A stretch of DNA of 64,000 nucleotides, taken from NCBI RefSeq assembly GCF_025370935.1, contig NC_133476.1, positions 7,802,240 to 7,866,239 of the forward strand. Reading direction: 5' to 3'. A model generated the notes under the pieces. It did no database searches. It saw nothing but the letters and a program-made list of their open reading frames with translations, and was not told the origin of the DNA. How positions within the stretch are numbered: position 1 is the first letter of the stretch; every line of letters starts with the position of its first letter. Positions 33,525 through 45,481 of the stretch are shown one piece after another. The stretch comes from Choristoneura fumiferana. Its lineage: Eukaryota > Arthropoda > Insecta > Lepidoptera > Tortricidae. A program made the position numbers and the translations under genes.

Positions 33525-34206
33525 GTTCAATAGATACGAAAACAAAAGAAGGACACTGACAAGATTAATGGCGAATACACATGGGGAAGTTAACTTGGAA
33601 ACTGAAAGCAGATTCATATTTGATTGCGTGTGATCCAGCGGCGTGTCCGCCGGAGTATTGTGGAGGCTCGTCTTTGAGGCACGCTCGTTATCCGGCAATT
33701 TGCTACAATTTCACATAGAAGTTCAACAAAAACACGTAATTCTCTACCTTTTCAAACGATTCCTTTGCTAAAGGTTTACTGTAGACAATTTCTGGGTTTA
33801 TTTCTTAACAATTATCCCGAACAATTGTTCGTTTTTTCATTCCTAAATAACAATAGAAAAAGGGCTGGAAGACAGTACGAAAACGTAATGTACTTAAATG
33901 GATTTACGAATTGCTGAGTTACTACTTTCAACTGAAATACTGAACTTACATTGTACCTATGCAAGAAAACTCTACTTAACCATGCAAAATTTTGCAAATT
34001 AAAGCAGAGTTATAATTTATGTTAATTCTATTACCAATTTATGAATTATTTAAATTACTGAACCCAAAAAGTTAGGGATAAGACGGTCCCTTGCAAAATT
34101 AGATCGGGGCGCAGCGAAACAGCGTTGTAAAACAATATGTATGTTACAAAAATTTGTATGTTGCAAAAATATGTATGTTGCAAAAATTCAAATTTTACTA
34201 ATTTTA
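33525..34206. other. Intronic, no clear feature except a short tandem repeat
   Basis: 34137-34187 holds about three copies of a 17-base unit, 'tgtatgttgcaaaaat'. Otherwise there is no feature. Confidence 0.4.
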
Positions 34207-34264
34207 AAAACTTGTGAAATCTAAGTATCTATTTTAAAATAGATACTTAGATTTCACAAGTTTT
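34207..34264. repeat. Perfect 58-bp palindrome
   Basis: AAAACTTGTGAAATCTAAGT... (34207-34235) is followed without spacer by its exact reverse complement (34236-34264), centred on ATTTTAAAAT. Such a spacer-free palindrome can extrude as a cruciform and is normally unstable, so it is probably young. Confidence 0.85.
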
Positions 34265-34774
34265 ATTATGTCCTTTTCTATATTGTCCTTTTTATAATAT
34301 TTCTTTTAAATGATTGATTAAATGGTTGCAGGTAAAAATATACAGACTTACCTAATTAAAAAAATAGGAGAATGAAAAAACGTGAAAGCAAATATTAGCA
34401 TGGTGTTGAAGCTTTGAATAAGTTAAACTAAAAAATAAAACTCCAATACAAAGCTGTGTTTGCTGAATCTCCTTTCATTATCACACGACCTACACAGTGT
34501 ATACATACTAGATTTCAATCAAACTACTAAAAGTGGGACAAATTTGACTGACAAGATTTTATTTCAGATATACCCTGACACCGGGATTAAAATTACTTCT
34601 GCTATACCACTACAATATTAATTGTCATTAAAAATTCGTATTGACGTCATAATTTAATCTATAGCTCTTTGCGCTTATTACAAAGTCTGGAACCTAATTT
34701 CAGATCGATGATCTAAGTCTAGGCTAGAGGTATTTCTAAGTACCATTGGCTGAATAGAAATATATATTTCAATA

Positions 34775-34940
34775 TTTATTTTTGCTCTATTTTTCGAGAT
34801 CTAATCAATTTCTCCTCTCTACCACTCCAAGGTTGACTGGGACCCTTCAGGGATGCGTACTCGTACTTTGCACTTTTCTCTGTGTTAATCTTTTTGTGTT
34901 TCCTTTTTGTACAATAAAGAGTAAAAACAAACAAACAAAT
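34775..34940 (+). mobile_element. LINE 3' end
   Basis: 'caaggttgactgggaccctt', 'cagggatgcgtactcg' and 'tttgtacaataaagag' followed by AAACAAACAAAC are shared with 48640-48805. This is a poly-A-signal-like LINE tail in the intron. Confidence 0.6.
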
Positions 34941-35193
34941 TGTCTTGCATGATTAATCTAAAGTGAAATACAGAGCCGTGTGGTGTCGCGTTAGAATTAC
35001 ACCTCTCCATTTCTTCCGTGGATGTCGTTAGAGGCAACTGAGGATATAGGTTAAGGTATACCGTAGGCGACAGGCTAGCAACCTGTCACTATTGTACCGT
35101 TTTTGTAAAACTTAAAACCTAAAATTGCTAAAAGTGGCTCCGAAGCGATAACATTTCGTGTGCTCTGCCTACCATTTGGGAATACAGGCGTGG

Positions 35194-35195
<2 letters not shown>

Positions 35196-35235
<40 letters not shown>

Positions 35236-35236
35236 T
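35196..35236. repeat. (GT)n microsatellite
   Basis: A nearly pure GT run of about 36 bases ends in GAGTGTGA. Confidence 0.9.
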
Positions 35237-35884
35237 GTGAAATACAGAGAGTATAGTATTACCATTACCAGTTTAAGCTTTGAATTATCGTATAACAGGC
35301 CAAGGATACGTGACACGAGCAACACGACCGTTAACTAAAGCCTGAGAAAGGTCACGTCGGATACCTTCGTATCGTATTTTTATCAGAAATAGTTTTCGGC
35401 ACGTTCGCCGAATCAGCATTTGCTGAGAGATACCTACATGACGTGTGATTTACAAGCCGATTGATACGGGTTGATATGTAGTACAGTCAGTTTTTCTTGT
35501 AGAAAAAAATAATCTTTTTGCTTATAGCCACTGATATCGCAGGATATAGGTAGGTACGACAGGGTGTTTGTTTAGTACTACTGCAATTTTCAACCTTTAG
35601 AAGTAAACTCTACCATAATAATATGATGTCTTAAAATTATTGCATTATTTTGATTGAACACCTCTGTAAAGATTTTTTGATAGGATTGTTCACTAAAAAT
35701 AAAGTCACGCGCCTTTGATGCCATAAACTTTGAACACCGACCAATATACGGGAACATTAACATAAGATTAACTTCAAGACGCAGTGTATGTAAATACGGC
35801 ATTTTAAACACATCTTCATGATCATATGTAAGACTCAAGTTTCTGGCGTTTTCTTTAGATCACTTTTCATCATTTCTTATTCAT

Positions 35885-36662
35885 ACTTAATATTATAAAT
35901 GAGAAAGTAACTCTGTCTGTCTGTTACGCTTTCACGCCTAAACCACTGAACCAATTTTGATGAAATTTGGTACAGAGATAGAATAGACCTTGGGAAAGAA
36001 CATAAAAATAGGGGATGAAAGTTTGTATGCTGGAAGTTCGTTGCTGTCGAAGATAAAACCATGAAACTTGGCATTTAGGCACTCAACAAGAAATAAATCG
36101 ATATTTGTTTGAGCTTTTTCGAAAATTCGACCTGTGAGGGGATGAAATAGGGGATGAAAGTTTATACGGAAGGTCGTCATTATCGAAGATAAATTGATGA
36201 ATCTTTATTAAACTTGCCACTCGAGCGCGTAATAAGAGATAAATAAGAATAAGAATAAGAATGGTTTATTGTCTGATAAAAATAGATACACATACAGAAA
36301 TAGATGTTTGTTCGAGCATTTTTTTTATTCTTCCTGTGAGGGGGTGAAATAGGGGATGAAAGTTTACATGGAAGATCGTCATTATCGAATATAAATCGAT
36401 GGTTCTTTATGAAACTTGGTAGATATTTGTTCGAGCGTTTTTGAAAATTTTACCTGTGAGGGGATGAAAGATTATGTAACACCGTCAGAATCAGCAGAGA
36501 TAAAGCGATGAATCCATGAAACTCGGCATTTACGCATTTAATGAGATACAAAAAGATATTTGTTTTTTTTTAATTCTACCTATGGCAGGATGAGATAGGG
36601 GATGAAAGTTTATATGGAAGGTCGTCAATATCGAAGATAAATCGACGAATCTTTGTGTTTGG
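35885..36662 (-). repeat. 'tagcttttgcccgcg' family relative, reverse orientation, with tandem units
   Basis: It begins 'taatattataaatgagaaag' and contains 'accactgaaccaattttgat'. Repeated units of 'aggggatgaaagtttata' with 'ggtcgtcattatcgaagata' lie near 36010, 36148, 36352, 36467 and 36596. A (GAATAA)n stretch is at 36240-36262. Confidence 0.55.
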
Positions 36663-36663
36663 G

Positions 36664-37145
36664 TATTTGATGTGAACTAAAAAAAAAACGATTAAATGCG
36701 AGTCGTTTTTTTTTGAATATCCAGTGTTAGCAGAGCCCCTCTCTTAAGCAAAATGTATGAAATGTAAGGTAATTTTAGATGGCTTATTGACAAGGACAGC
36801 CAGACATGAAATATTATGATTTTCAGATTTTTCTTATTGATCTTATCAACCTTCATACAAAATTTCAAGTTTCTAGAACAGCCGGAAGAAGCCATTAATT
36901 CTTCGGTTAAGGCGATTGTAGCTTTTGATTGCTTTGACTTCTAAGTCAAAGCAATCAAAATTTCGATGTTTAATTTTTTCTCAGCTCATGGGACTGTAGA
37001 CCTGAGTTTAAGGTTTTCATTTCAACTTAATACCTCCGCGCGTTTCCGAGATAAAGGGTCTTGACGGACAGACGGACGGACGGACAGCAAAGTGATCCTA
37101 TAAGATTTCAATTTTTTATCTTTTAAAACCCTAAAAAACATTTGT
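36664..37145. repeat. Interspersed repeat with an 18-bp-arm hairpin
   Basis: It contains 'cttcatacaaaatttcaagt', 'gacggacagacggacggacg' and a perfect hairpin TTTTGATTGCTTTGACTT-CT-AAGTCAAAGCAATCAAAA at 36923-36960. Confidence 0.6.
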
Positions 37146-37199
37146 TCTTGCGGTCCAATTCATAATTGCAAGCAAATTACTATATTAAGTATATTTATC

Positions 37200-37450
37200 G
37201 GAAACATGTATCCCGTCCCGGGTGTGTGATCCCGGGTTCGATTCCCGTGTCGGGGCAGATATTTGTATGAAAAATACGAATGTTTGTTCTCGGGGCTTGG
37301 GTGTTTAATATGTATTTAAGTATGTATCTATATCAATATAAGTATATTTATCCGTTGCTTAGTACCCATAACACAAGCTTTTGCTAAGCTTACTTTGGGA
37401 CTAGGTCAATTGGTGTGTTAGCAGGGTAAAATAATACACGTTGTATCGCT
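37200..37450 (+). repeat. tRNA-like-containing interspersed repeat
   Basis: 'gatcccgggttcgattcccg' at about 37227-37246 is a perfect B-box/T-arm-like sequence. It is followed by 'cataacacaagctt', 'gctaagcttactttgggact' and 'aggtcaattggtgtg', a very common lepidopteran repeat 3' part. It is not a complete tRNA. Confidence 0.55.
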
Positions 37451-37559
37451 TAAGTGTGACTACCCGCCAAATATTTATGTTTTACCAAAAAATGGAAAAA
37501 CAAAAGAAATGGTATAGTAAAATATTTTATTTTCACTAAACCGCAGAAGTTTCTATATG

Positions 37560-37655
37560 TAGGTGTTATTGTCAGAATAGGTATCCGAAAAAAAATTAAT
37601 AATTCCCAGAATTACTATTCCACGCGGACGAAGTCGCGGGCAAAAGCTAGTAATA
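37560..37655 (-). repeat. End fragment of the 'tagcttttgcccgcg' family
   Basis: The segment ends 'cacgcggacgaagtcgcggg' then 'caaaagctag', the reverse complement of the family's 5' end. Confidence 0.55.
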
Positions 37656-37676
37656 ATAGTATTTTATGCAACTGTA

Positions 37677-37785
37677 TCGTAATAGGGGTCCTTAAAACAC
37701 GAGTGTGGGTTTATGAAACGAGGCGTAGCCGAGTTTCATAATAGGGTCACATGAGTGTTTTAAGGCCTAATTATGTACAGTTGCA
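37677..37785. mobile_element. Intronic MITE
   Basis: TGCAACTGTATCGTAATAGG at 37677 and the reverse complement of the right side (TGCAACTGTACATAATTAGG) pair. The arms share CCTTAAAACAC and TTATGAAAC. The total is 109 bases. Confidence 0.65.
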
Positions 37786-38689
37786 TGCAATATTTTATCT
37801 ATATCCATATATTAAATCCTCTATCATGTGTTCAAGAACCATTGAGAATGACCTGCATTAACGAGAACTAGGTAGGTATGTCTGCCCCACGAGCTGCGCC
37901 CGCGGCGCGCGCGACGACCTGCTGCTGCACGTGTCATTACCATCATTACCTATGGTTTTTGAACGCATAATTGAGGATTTACTATATGGGTGTAGATAAA
38001 TAAATATTAATGATTCCCACAATACAGAATACTCTATATTCATAAGAGTAGCAATTTAGAAGTATTGCGCATATATTCTTATTCTATATAAAATATTCTG
38101 CACATATACATTGTGAACTTAGTCATTTTAATTGTATGTATTTTGACCAATATGAGAAACGTGCTTTATGAATTTTGATTAGGTATTATTTATTTTAACC
38201 ATTATATTTTCCAATTTTCGATATTTTAACTGTATGTATTTTGACCGATATGTATTTCAAATTTATACATTATAATACGTACCCATAGGCAAAGATTGCG
38301 TGCTCAAAGTGGTGAAAGAAGCCGCAGGTGGAAGTAGTATGCAAAACTAAGCGCAGTTTGTATTTTTAGCGGTACACAGGCACACTAGCAGCATGAGTAA
38401 TGTGAGCCAAACAGCTTTGTACCTGGCGGTATTCAACACTATCACGCATTTCAAGTGCCTCTTAGCCTACAGTGATATCATCGCTGGGTGAAATGTACTT
38501 ATTTATGAAGCTTGAAGAATCGTACACACTTCACGATTACGCACGCGATGTGATGCTTCTTATTCTATGTTATGACAACCACTTGAACACGATTCTTGAC
38601 AAAAAACGAAGAGATGCGCATACAAAGTACTTTAGTGATTTTAAGATTTTTTTCGACAATTGTGAATCTACGAGTGCCTATTATAAAGT
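37786..38689. other. Intronic; a short very GC-rich patch
   Basis: 37885-37935 ('gcccgcggcgcgcgcgacga') is an isolated GC-rich patch in AT-rich DNA, which could be a regulatory site or exon relic. A + strand frame of 80 codons at 38472-38714 has no recognised domain and runs into the next MITE. Confidence 0.35.
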
Positions 38690-38880
38690 TAAACGGTTGA
38701 ACTCACGATTATAAGTCAGAAACGGTTCGACTAGTTTCGATCGTTTCGGAAGGTCTTTTTCACAGGTGAGTGCGTTCACGACGGTGGCGCCCCGCACTGA
38801 GCACCTATGAAATCCACCTTCCGAAAAGATCGAAACAAGTCAGACCATTCCCTCCTTATAACCGTGAATTAAACCGTTTA
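38690..38880. mobile_element. Intronic MITE, about 65-bp arms
   Basis: TAAACGGTTGAACTCACGAT at 38690 pairs with the end at 38880 (reverse complement TAAACGGTTTAATTCACGGT). The arms continue to GTTTCGATCGTTTCGGAAGG. The spacer is GC-rich. Non-coding. Confidence 0.75.
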
Positions 38881-41240
38881 TTTTTTGTAATTTATTAAAA
38901 AATCACATGAAAGCTCTGAGTCAACATTCTTGGTTAATGTGCAGTGGAATAGGCTACTGCGTCAGCTGACGCGTCAGTGGGTTTGTGAACTATCCATTTA
39001 TGTGAAAATAAAACCGCCAACGACGCACCTCCTTTCAGCGACTTTTGATTATCGCCCATTCATCCGGAATTAATGTTTTTTAAAAGGCATCAGGGCTTCG
39101 ACCGACACCGGCGGAGGGCACAGCCGTTATAATATAGCCGAGACATTGTTCCAAAATTAGTCTATCGGCGTGTAAACTAATAACCTTTTGTTTTTCGTTG
39201 ATCAAAAAAGCTTTGTTCGTAAAAATAAATGGGGAGTGAATGATCAAGCCCGAAATCAGGAGCTTTTCGACATAAGATTCCTGATTGAACTGGTTTAATT
39301 TTATTTGTTTTAAATAAGAACATACTTACATACAAGATATCTATTTATGTATGTATCTTATGTAGTAGTAAAACTGTGTAGTATACGAGTATCTTTGTAG
39401 CGGTCCGAGGGTCAAAATCAGCGCTGGGTTGTTTATTAACGCTTCAGCGTTATGCTGAGCCAGTGTCCGATTCACAACCGCAATGAATGAGACATTTATT
39501 TATTTATTTATTCCAACAAAAAATTACAGCATTACAGTTAGACACCAATGCGCAGTAAAATTCAAATTATACAAAACAAAAAGACATAAAATACATTAAA
39601 AAAACTATGAATAGTTAGGGATTTTTGAACGTCGTCTTTGTCGTGTCGTGTTTGTTGTGTCTTGTGTTGTGATTGTGAATAAATGTATTTTCTTTCTTTT
39701 TTTGTTTTACAAGTGCACGTATATTAACTAACTAGTGAAATACCATAATATACCTACTATTTTTATCCCGGAAACTCTCCGTTCCTTAGGGAAATCTAAG
39801 ATACCGCAGTACTGCATAAAGTTATTTTAGCAACACGTCCGCAAACGAGTTTCACTTCACGTACAACCTTTGTGACAGTCGTAGGTAGTAGAATATATAA
39901 GGAATCCCCAAAAACTGCAATACAAGTTTATGACCGTAAACTGTCATTTATAAAAGACCTAACATGTGTTGAACATAATTATATTTAGCCATCTTTTTTG
40001 TGGTAACATGATTAGGGTTTAAAACACATTTAGTACGAGAACATTCGTGCCTTGCCAGTAGAGATTAAGGCAACAATACGACGTACTTGAGAGTACTGTG
40101 ATCTCATTATTTATTAAGCTACTTTAAGTCCTATATCAGGTGTAATTCAATTTCTCTAAGCGATTTAAATAGTATCACGCTGAAGAAATGATTTAAGTAC
40201 TTAAAGCATTGTGTACCTACTATGGCTGAATACTTAATAACTTTTCTAAGCTGCTGAACTCAAATATATTAATATTATATTTATTAATACAGATGATCTG
40301 GTTGGGCTTTGGTTGGGCTGGTAGGATAAGTAATAAGAGTGCATCAAATAATATAAAGTGTGATGTTGAATGGGAGGTTGGTAGGTTAGGTTAGAGGGGA
40401 TTACAAGTTATGGGCGAGCTGATATACACGCGCAATTATAAAACTAAATTATGATTATAAATGAACTAGAAAATAGGTATTTGGCGTGATCGAGAAAACT
40501 TGGATTAGGTTTACTAATTTGGCACCTGATTTCTGCTTAACAAAATTTACTTCAACCATTAAGACTGGATAGTGAGCATCCTCTGTTTGTCAGTAATTTG
40601 CTTTGATACAGAATAATTTATACCCAGAAAAATATCAGCTTCAAACGATAGCTCGTAGGCGACATGGCACTGTAATTAAGTAGATTATTTATTTATCGAA
40701 AACATATTATTCTATCGCAATAGGAACAAATTACAACATTTAAATAATTGAGTTAAACCCACTTGCAATTTACAGCCTACTTACGCGTTGCGTCGCTTTA
40801 CGTAGCAGACCGTGTGAATATTTCTTACTTAGCGCCGAAAGTTTGAATTTTTACGTGGGAAGAAACTGGCCTACTTCCGCCAACGTAAAGTAAATCTCAA
40901 AGACCTTTTATCGCGATTCTTGCTTATAAAAGGTTGTTAGTTATTTACAAGTGACTAATATAAGAATATTAGGTAAGTACGTACCTTTTAAGGTGGCGAT
41001 GTGTTTACTTACATGAAGTATTTTTCGGTTCGATTATCATACAAAGCTTGTACAAAGCTGATATGACACTCATTGTGTGACGACAACTCGTTACGTTTAT
41101 ACTTTAGCATAATAATTGCGAATGTAACCGCAGCATCGCGGGTTGTGTCGAGTACGTTGAACTTGCAAGTGGCAAAGTGACAAGAAACTCATGTAACTTA
41201 ACCAAAGCTGTTTTCTGAGAATAAGGTAATTTTTACATGA
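38881..41240. other. Intronic, little recognisable
   Basis: 39497-39600 has (TTTA)n followed by 'ttccaacaaaaaattacagc', similar to the tail of a - strand LINE. Nothing else is supported. Confidence 0.4.
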
Positions 41241-41530
41241 AAAAACCAGCCAAGAGCGTGTTGGACACGCCCAAAATAGGGTTCCGTAGCCATTACGAAA
41301 AAATTAAGTAATATTTTTCTAAGGAGTTCGTATTTTATACGGAATCTTCCAAGTTTAGGTATATTTTATACCTTAGGCTGCTATTTAAGAGTAAAACTAC
41401 TAATAATTCTCAAGGAAACCTTGCCGTTATATTCTTACTACCATCCACCTACCGGTTTAGATCTTAGAGGGGGGGCGCTCGATTTTAATGAAAATTTGCA
41501 CTTTAAAGTTGAATAATTCGCAAAAAATTG
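41241..41530 (-). repeat. Interspersed repeat ('ggccggttttt' family), reverse copy
   Basis: 'aaaaaaccagccaagagcgt', 'ccaaaatagggttccgtagc' and 'taggctgctatttaagagt' are the reverse complement of the 13735-13947 and 59553-60160 copies. Confidence 0.65.
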
Positions 41531-42204
41531 CTTAAAAAAGTACCTACTGTCGTTTTTTAATGACTATATTAAATTTTATAATGACAGTCATTGAACAGTA
41601 CTTTAGCGTTTTTTAACTCCCGAAAAAGAGGTGTTATCAATTGACTCCTATGTTTATCTGTTTGTTTGTCTGTAGCATCGTAGCTTTCAAAGGAATATAC
41701 GGTTTTCCCTCCTTTTTTTAATACTATTAAAATAATAACTAAATTTACGTACCTACCTACACACAATATTTTCCTTTTCTATGGATATTTGTTTAATGCA
41801 TTCCAAGTATCACTGCAGGTCTCTAAATACTGTATGTAGGTCATTGACCGACTACGCATTTTAGGTTAAGCTCAGAGAATTGGCAAGAGTCCAAAATGAC
41901 ACACCCTGATAAGTTGTGATTGCAGTGCGTGCCTTTTTATAGCCAAGCCCGGCCAAAACTTGTTTGAATCGGAATTTGGCTGCGTACAATCGATGTACTT
42001 CCAATATACACTTGGACGCTTAAAAGTTTTCTTTTCGGTCATACCACATACACGCCAATAACTTTCTGTTCAAAATAAAAAAAAAAATACAAATTTTTTG
42101 CTGACTGTACTTTTTGTAGACTTGCATTGTCATCCAACTTACATAGGTAAGTACACTAAAATTCAAGTCAATTAAACCACTGGAAGTGGGTAAAATGAAC
42201 AAAC
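41531..42204. other. Repeat relics
   Basis: 41608-41720 (-) is a fragment of the 'cacccctctttttgcgtcgg' family. 42100-42150 ('ctgactgtactttttgtaga', 'cattgtcatccaact') resembles 62740-62790 in reverse orientation. Confidence 0.4.
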
Positions 42205-42515
42205 ATATAGGTCCGTGGAGGAGGTAAGGAGATACGTAGAAGAACAAGGGTCACCGACATAGCCAAGCGAATTAGCTCGTTGAAGTGGCAATGGGCAGGC
42301 CATATAGCACGGGGAACAGATGGTCACTGGAGCCGAAAGGTTCTCGAGTGGAGACCGCGGATCGGCAAGCGCAGCGTGCACCAACGAGATGGACGTATAA
42401 CCTGATTAAAGTCGCGGGTTCACGGTGAATGCAAGCCGTTTCCAACCTAGGCAACTGGAGATCTATGGGGGAGGCCTTAGTCCAACAGTGGACGTCCTAT
42501 ACGACGATGATGATG
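42205..42515 (+). pseudogene. LINE reverse transcriptase C-terminus with GAT tail
   Basis: From 42229 the frame reads EIRRRTRVTDIAKRISSLKW then QWAGHIARGTDGHWSRKVLEW and RPRIGKRSV, up to a TGA at 42403-42405. After a frameshift it continues KVAGSR*MQAV...GNWRSMGEALVQQWTSY and ends in (GAT)n. It is the same LINE type as 16573-18345 and 52280-52692. It has several inactivating changes. Confidence 0.85.
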
Positions 42516-43137
42516 ATGTTGAAATATAGGTCCAAAAATTACACAATAATATAAACCACGTTTTAAGTACACCTAAAGCCTCTTTTCGTTTTCAAAACAT
42601 AATGAGATGGATTGATTTCAAACCATATTTTTACAAAGTTCATCGCACTGTATTAAATTACCTACTTATACCATTCTAATATTTGTCGAAAATAAAATGA
42701 TCGCAAAAAAATACTTTCACAACCAGATTTCATCGAAAACATTCATAATAATACCGGCAATAATTTATTGTCTACCAAAAATCTAATCTCGTTCATAAGA
42801 TACGAATCAATGACAGCCTGATTGATGGAAGTTTCCCACAACTGGAACTGTCGACTAGTCTCCTTGCTAACATACGCACACACAGTAGCTGAATACAATA
42901 TAAATTGGAGAGCGTGTTCTTTGGCATATTTGAAAATGTATTTTTTGTCGTGGTGATCGTTGCTTTGATAGTTGAACGGCTGTAGACACAAGGTGAAATT
43001 TTAAACGTATAAAATACAATGATTCTGATGAGTGCTTCTTGCCAAGTGAAATATCGGTAGATGGTGTTAGTATTCAGAGGTGTGTATGACGTTACAGTCT
43101 GCTTGCAATTGGCATATTTAGCTATTTAACCAATAAC
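42516..43137. other. Intronic; unrecognised frame on the - strand
   Basis: The - strand frame at 42743-42991 (82 codons) has varied amino-acid use but no motif that I recognise and no clear splice sites. I do not call it. Confidence 0.35.
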
Positions 43138-43148
43138 AAACGTGACGC

Positions 43149-43465
43149 CGTAAAAGCCGTGGTGGCCTAGTGGTTTGACCTATCGCTTCTCAAGCAGAGG
43201 GTCGTGGGTTCAAACCCCGGCTCGCACCTCTGAGTTTTTCGAAATTCATGTGCGGAATTACATTTGAAATTTACCACGAGCTTTGCGGTGAAGGAAAACA
43301 TCGTGAGGAAACCTGCACAAACCTGCGAAGCAATTCAATGGTGCGTGTGAAGTTCCCAATCCGCACTGGGCCCGCGTGGGAACTTATGGCCCAAGCACTC
43401 TTGTTCTGAGAGGAGGCCTCTGCCCTGCAGTGGGACGTATATAGGCTGGAATGATGATGATGATG
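43149..43465 (+). mobile_element. Full-length tRNA-derived SINE with perfect 11-bp target duplication
   Basis: AAACGTGACGC lies on both sides (43138-43148 and 43466-43476). The head has an A box TGGCCTAGTGG near 43163 and a B box GGTTCAAACCC near 43207. The body contains 'cctcgcacctctgagttttt'-type sequence and 'aaaacatcgtgaggaaacct'. The tail is (GAT)n. All parts of a LINE-mobilised, Pol III-transcribed SINE are present. Confidence 0.85.
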
Positions 43466-43587
43466 AAACGTGACGCAATTAGGATCATTAAAATGTAGTA
43501 TATTGTTTAAATCATTCCGTTCAAAAATTAAATACTGTCGAGACCGTAAAGTTGAGGAATTTACCATTACCTTCCTAGCCACAGTCG

Positions 43588-43750
43588 GTTCCACGTGTTG
43601 GCAATAGTGTCAAAACATATGCACACCGGCGCGTGGAACTGCGCGACGGTTTGAAATCATTTGAATTACCCAGAAGGCCGGCCAAGGAGCAGAGCCACAC
43701 GCCACACTCCTGCCCTCCTTCCGGCGGCGCGGTCCTGAGCAGAGCTCTAT
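43588..43750. other. GC-rich island in the intron
   Basis: 'acaccggcgcgtggaactgc' and 'cggccaaggagcagagcca' lie in a GC-rich stretch between AT-rich flanks. No coding frame or repeat was recognised. It could be an intronic regulatory element or an alternative promoter; this is inference from composition only. Confidence 0.3.
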
Positions 43751-44195
43751 TTATTACGTGTTACCTATTATTTTCAATTTTCCTACAGTTCATATTTTAT
43801 TGTTAATACTTTCCCTTTTGATATTATTTTATTATTACGTTCGTGTGCCTCTAAAATCCTTTTTAATTAATCTTCGAAGCCTCAGGAAGCGCACCTACAT
43901 TAGTATGATTCATAATCAATTTCGCTATGAGTCTTTGGCAGTTGTATGGAACATCAATAGCACAAAGGTTTCACCCTGGTACGCGATTCAGTTTATTTGT
44001 CTGTAGAAGAACTTTAACAATGCTGCATGAGTCTCCTATATTACAACTATGCTAACTCACGATGAGTGCCATGAGTGTCACGTTTGATCGTCGCCGAAGA
44101 AACTGCTACGAATAGCGTAGATTTCACGTAGCTGTGCTACGCTGTAGCAAGAGATAATAGTCTACGGAGTTCACACGTTAAAGAAAGATCCTCTC

Positions 44196-44400
44196 TTACT
44201 AATATTATTAATGTGAAAGTTTGTGAAAATGTTTGGATATTTAGATGTTTGTTACTTAATCACATCTAAGCTGCTGAGCCGATTTGGATGAAATTCGCTA
44301 TACAGATAGTTAGAGTCCTCGGGAAGGAAATAGGATAGTTTTTATCCCGGAAAATTGCATAGTTTTCTCGGGATAGCGATAAAAAAATACTACGCGGCTT
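44196..44400 (-). repeat. 'tagcttttgcccgcg' family, reverse copy
   Basis: 'aatgtgaaagtttgtgaaaa', 'gccgatttggatgaaattcg' and 'tcccggaaaattgcatagtt' are shared with 45482-45683. Confidence 0.65.
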
Positions 44401-45481
44401 AGTATTATTTATTTTGGGGAAAGATTTGATAATAATAAGTGCATCATTTTGACGTGACAGCAGGGAGTTGCAGTGAGTAGAGCATTCTAGGGCTTAAGGA
44501 TAATTGGAAGATGCAGCGTGTCCCTCAACAAAATGGACCGACGATTTGGTAAAGGTCACAGGAATCAGTTGGATGCGAGCTGCCTTGAATATCTTCGTTC
44601 ATCAGCTGTTATGATGATGGATGATGGTAATTTTAAAGTTAAGATTCAGATAAATTTCGTTGGTATCGCTATTTTAGGTATACCTTTTTTTTTCTACAGA
44701 AATGAAAAATTACCTATTGATACCTACGGGTACGGAAACCTAAGCTTAACTGAACGTTAAAAAATTCTATTTTCGACATGAGCACACATTATTAATAGGT
44801 TTCATCAAGGACGGAACTTATTTATGTAATGTACAAGCTCTTTTATAAAAAAATCCTATTCGTTCCCGCGTCAAATTTACAAAAGCAAACTCTGTCAGCA
44901 AATTCACTTTAGGCATCCCAAAGGTCAAAGTATGTAGGCAACTATTGAGCTTAACTTTTTTTAATGGCGTCCTCAACCCCTTCCATTATCGTTCCACACG
45001 ACTGGCGCCCGACAGTAATATGAGGCCACACAATGTGCTATTTTCTACCTGACGGAGTAATGACTGCTCACCAACCTCACTTTCTGTAAAGGGATGTAAA
45101 AGTCTACGAGGCACACAAAAAATAAATGAATTTTGTTTTGTTTAACTAACCTGATGAAACCTAACTAAATTCTTGAAATTTATTATCATCTAGTTTTGGT
45201 CGAACAAGAATGCGATAATAAATCACATCATAAAAAACTTAATTAAGCTAAAAGTCCGAGTGCTCGACAGACGCCCAATGCCCAATAGACGACACCCTGC
45301 TGTCATCTCTATTGCTAATGACATAAGATTAAAGACGCCAACTACTGGGACCGTGACGAGCACTCTTACGTTTACCTTATCTTAAGTCATTTGAAAAAGT
45401 CATATTTATTTTAATTCTATTTTCAATAATTTATTGAATCAGGCGTTACTTTGCGGAGGTCCATAACAATCCGACTTAATT

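Noticed and set aside
37200..37260. Possible tRNA gene at the 'cgggttcgattcccg' site
   Set aside because: Only the T-arm/B-box part is present, in a common repeat; no D-arm or acceptor stem.
38472..38714. 80-codon frame on the + strand in the intron
   Set aside because: No domain recognised, and its end lies inside the MITE at 38690-38880.
42743..42991. 82-codon frame on the - strand
   Set aside because: Composition is plausible for coding, but there is no motif, no splice support and no neighbouring exon.
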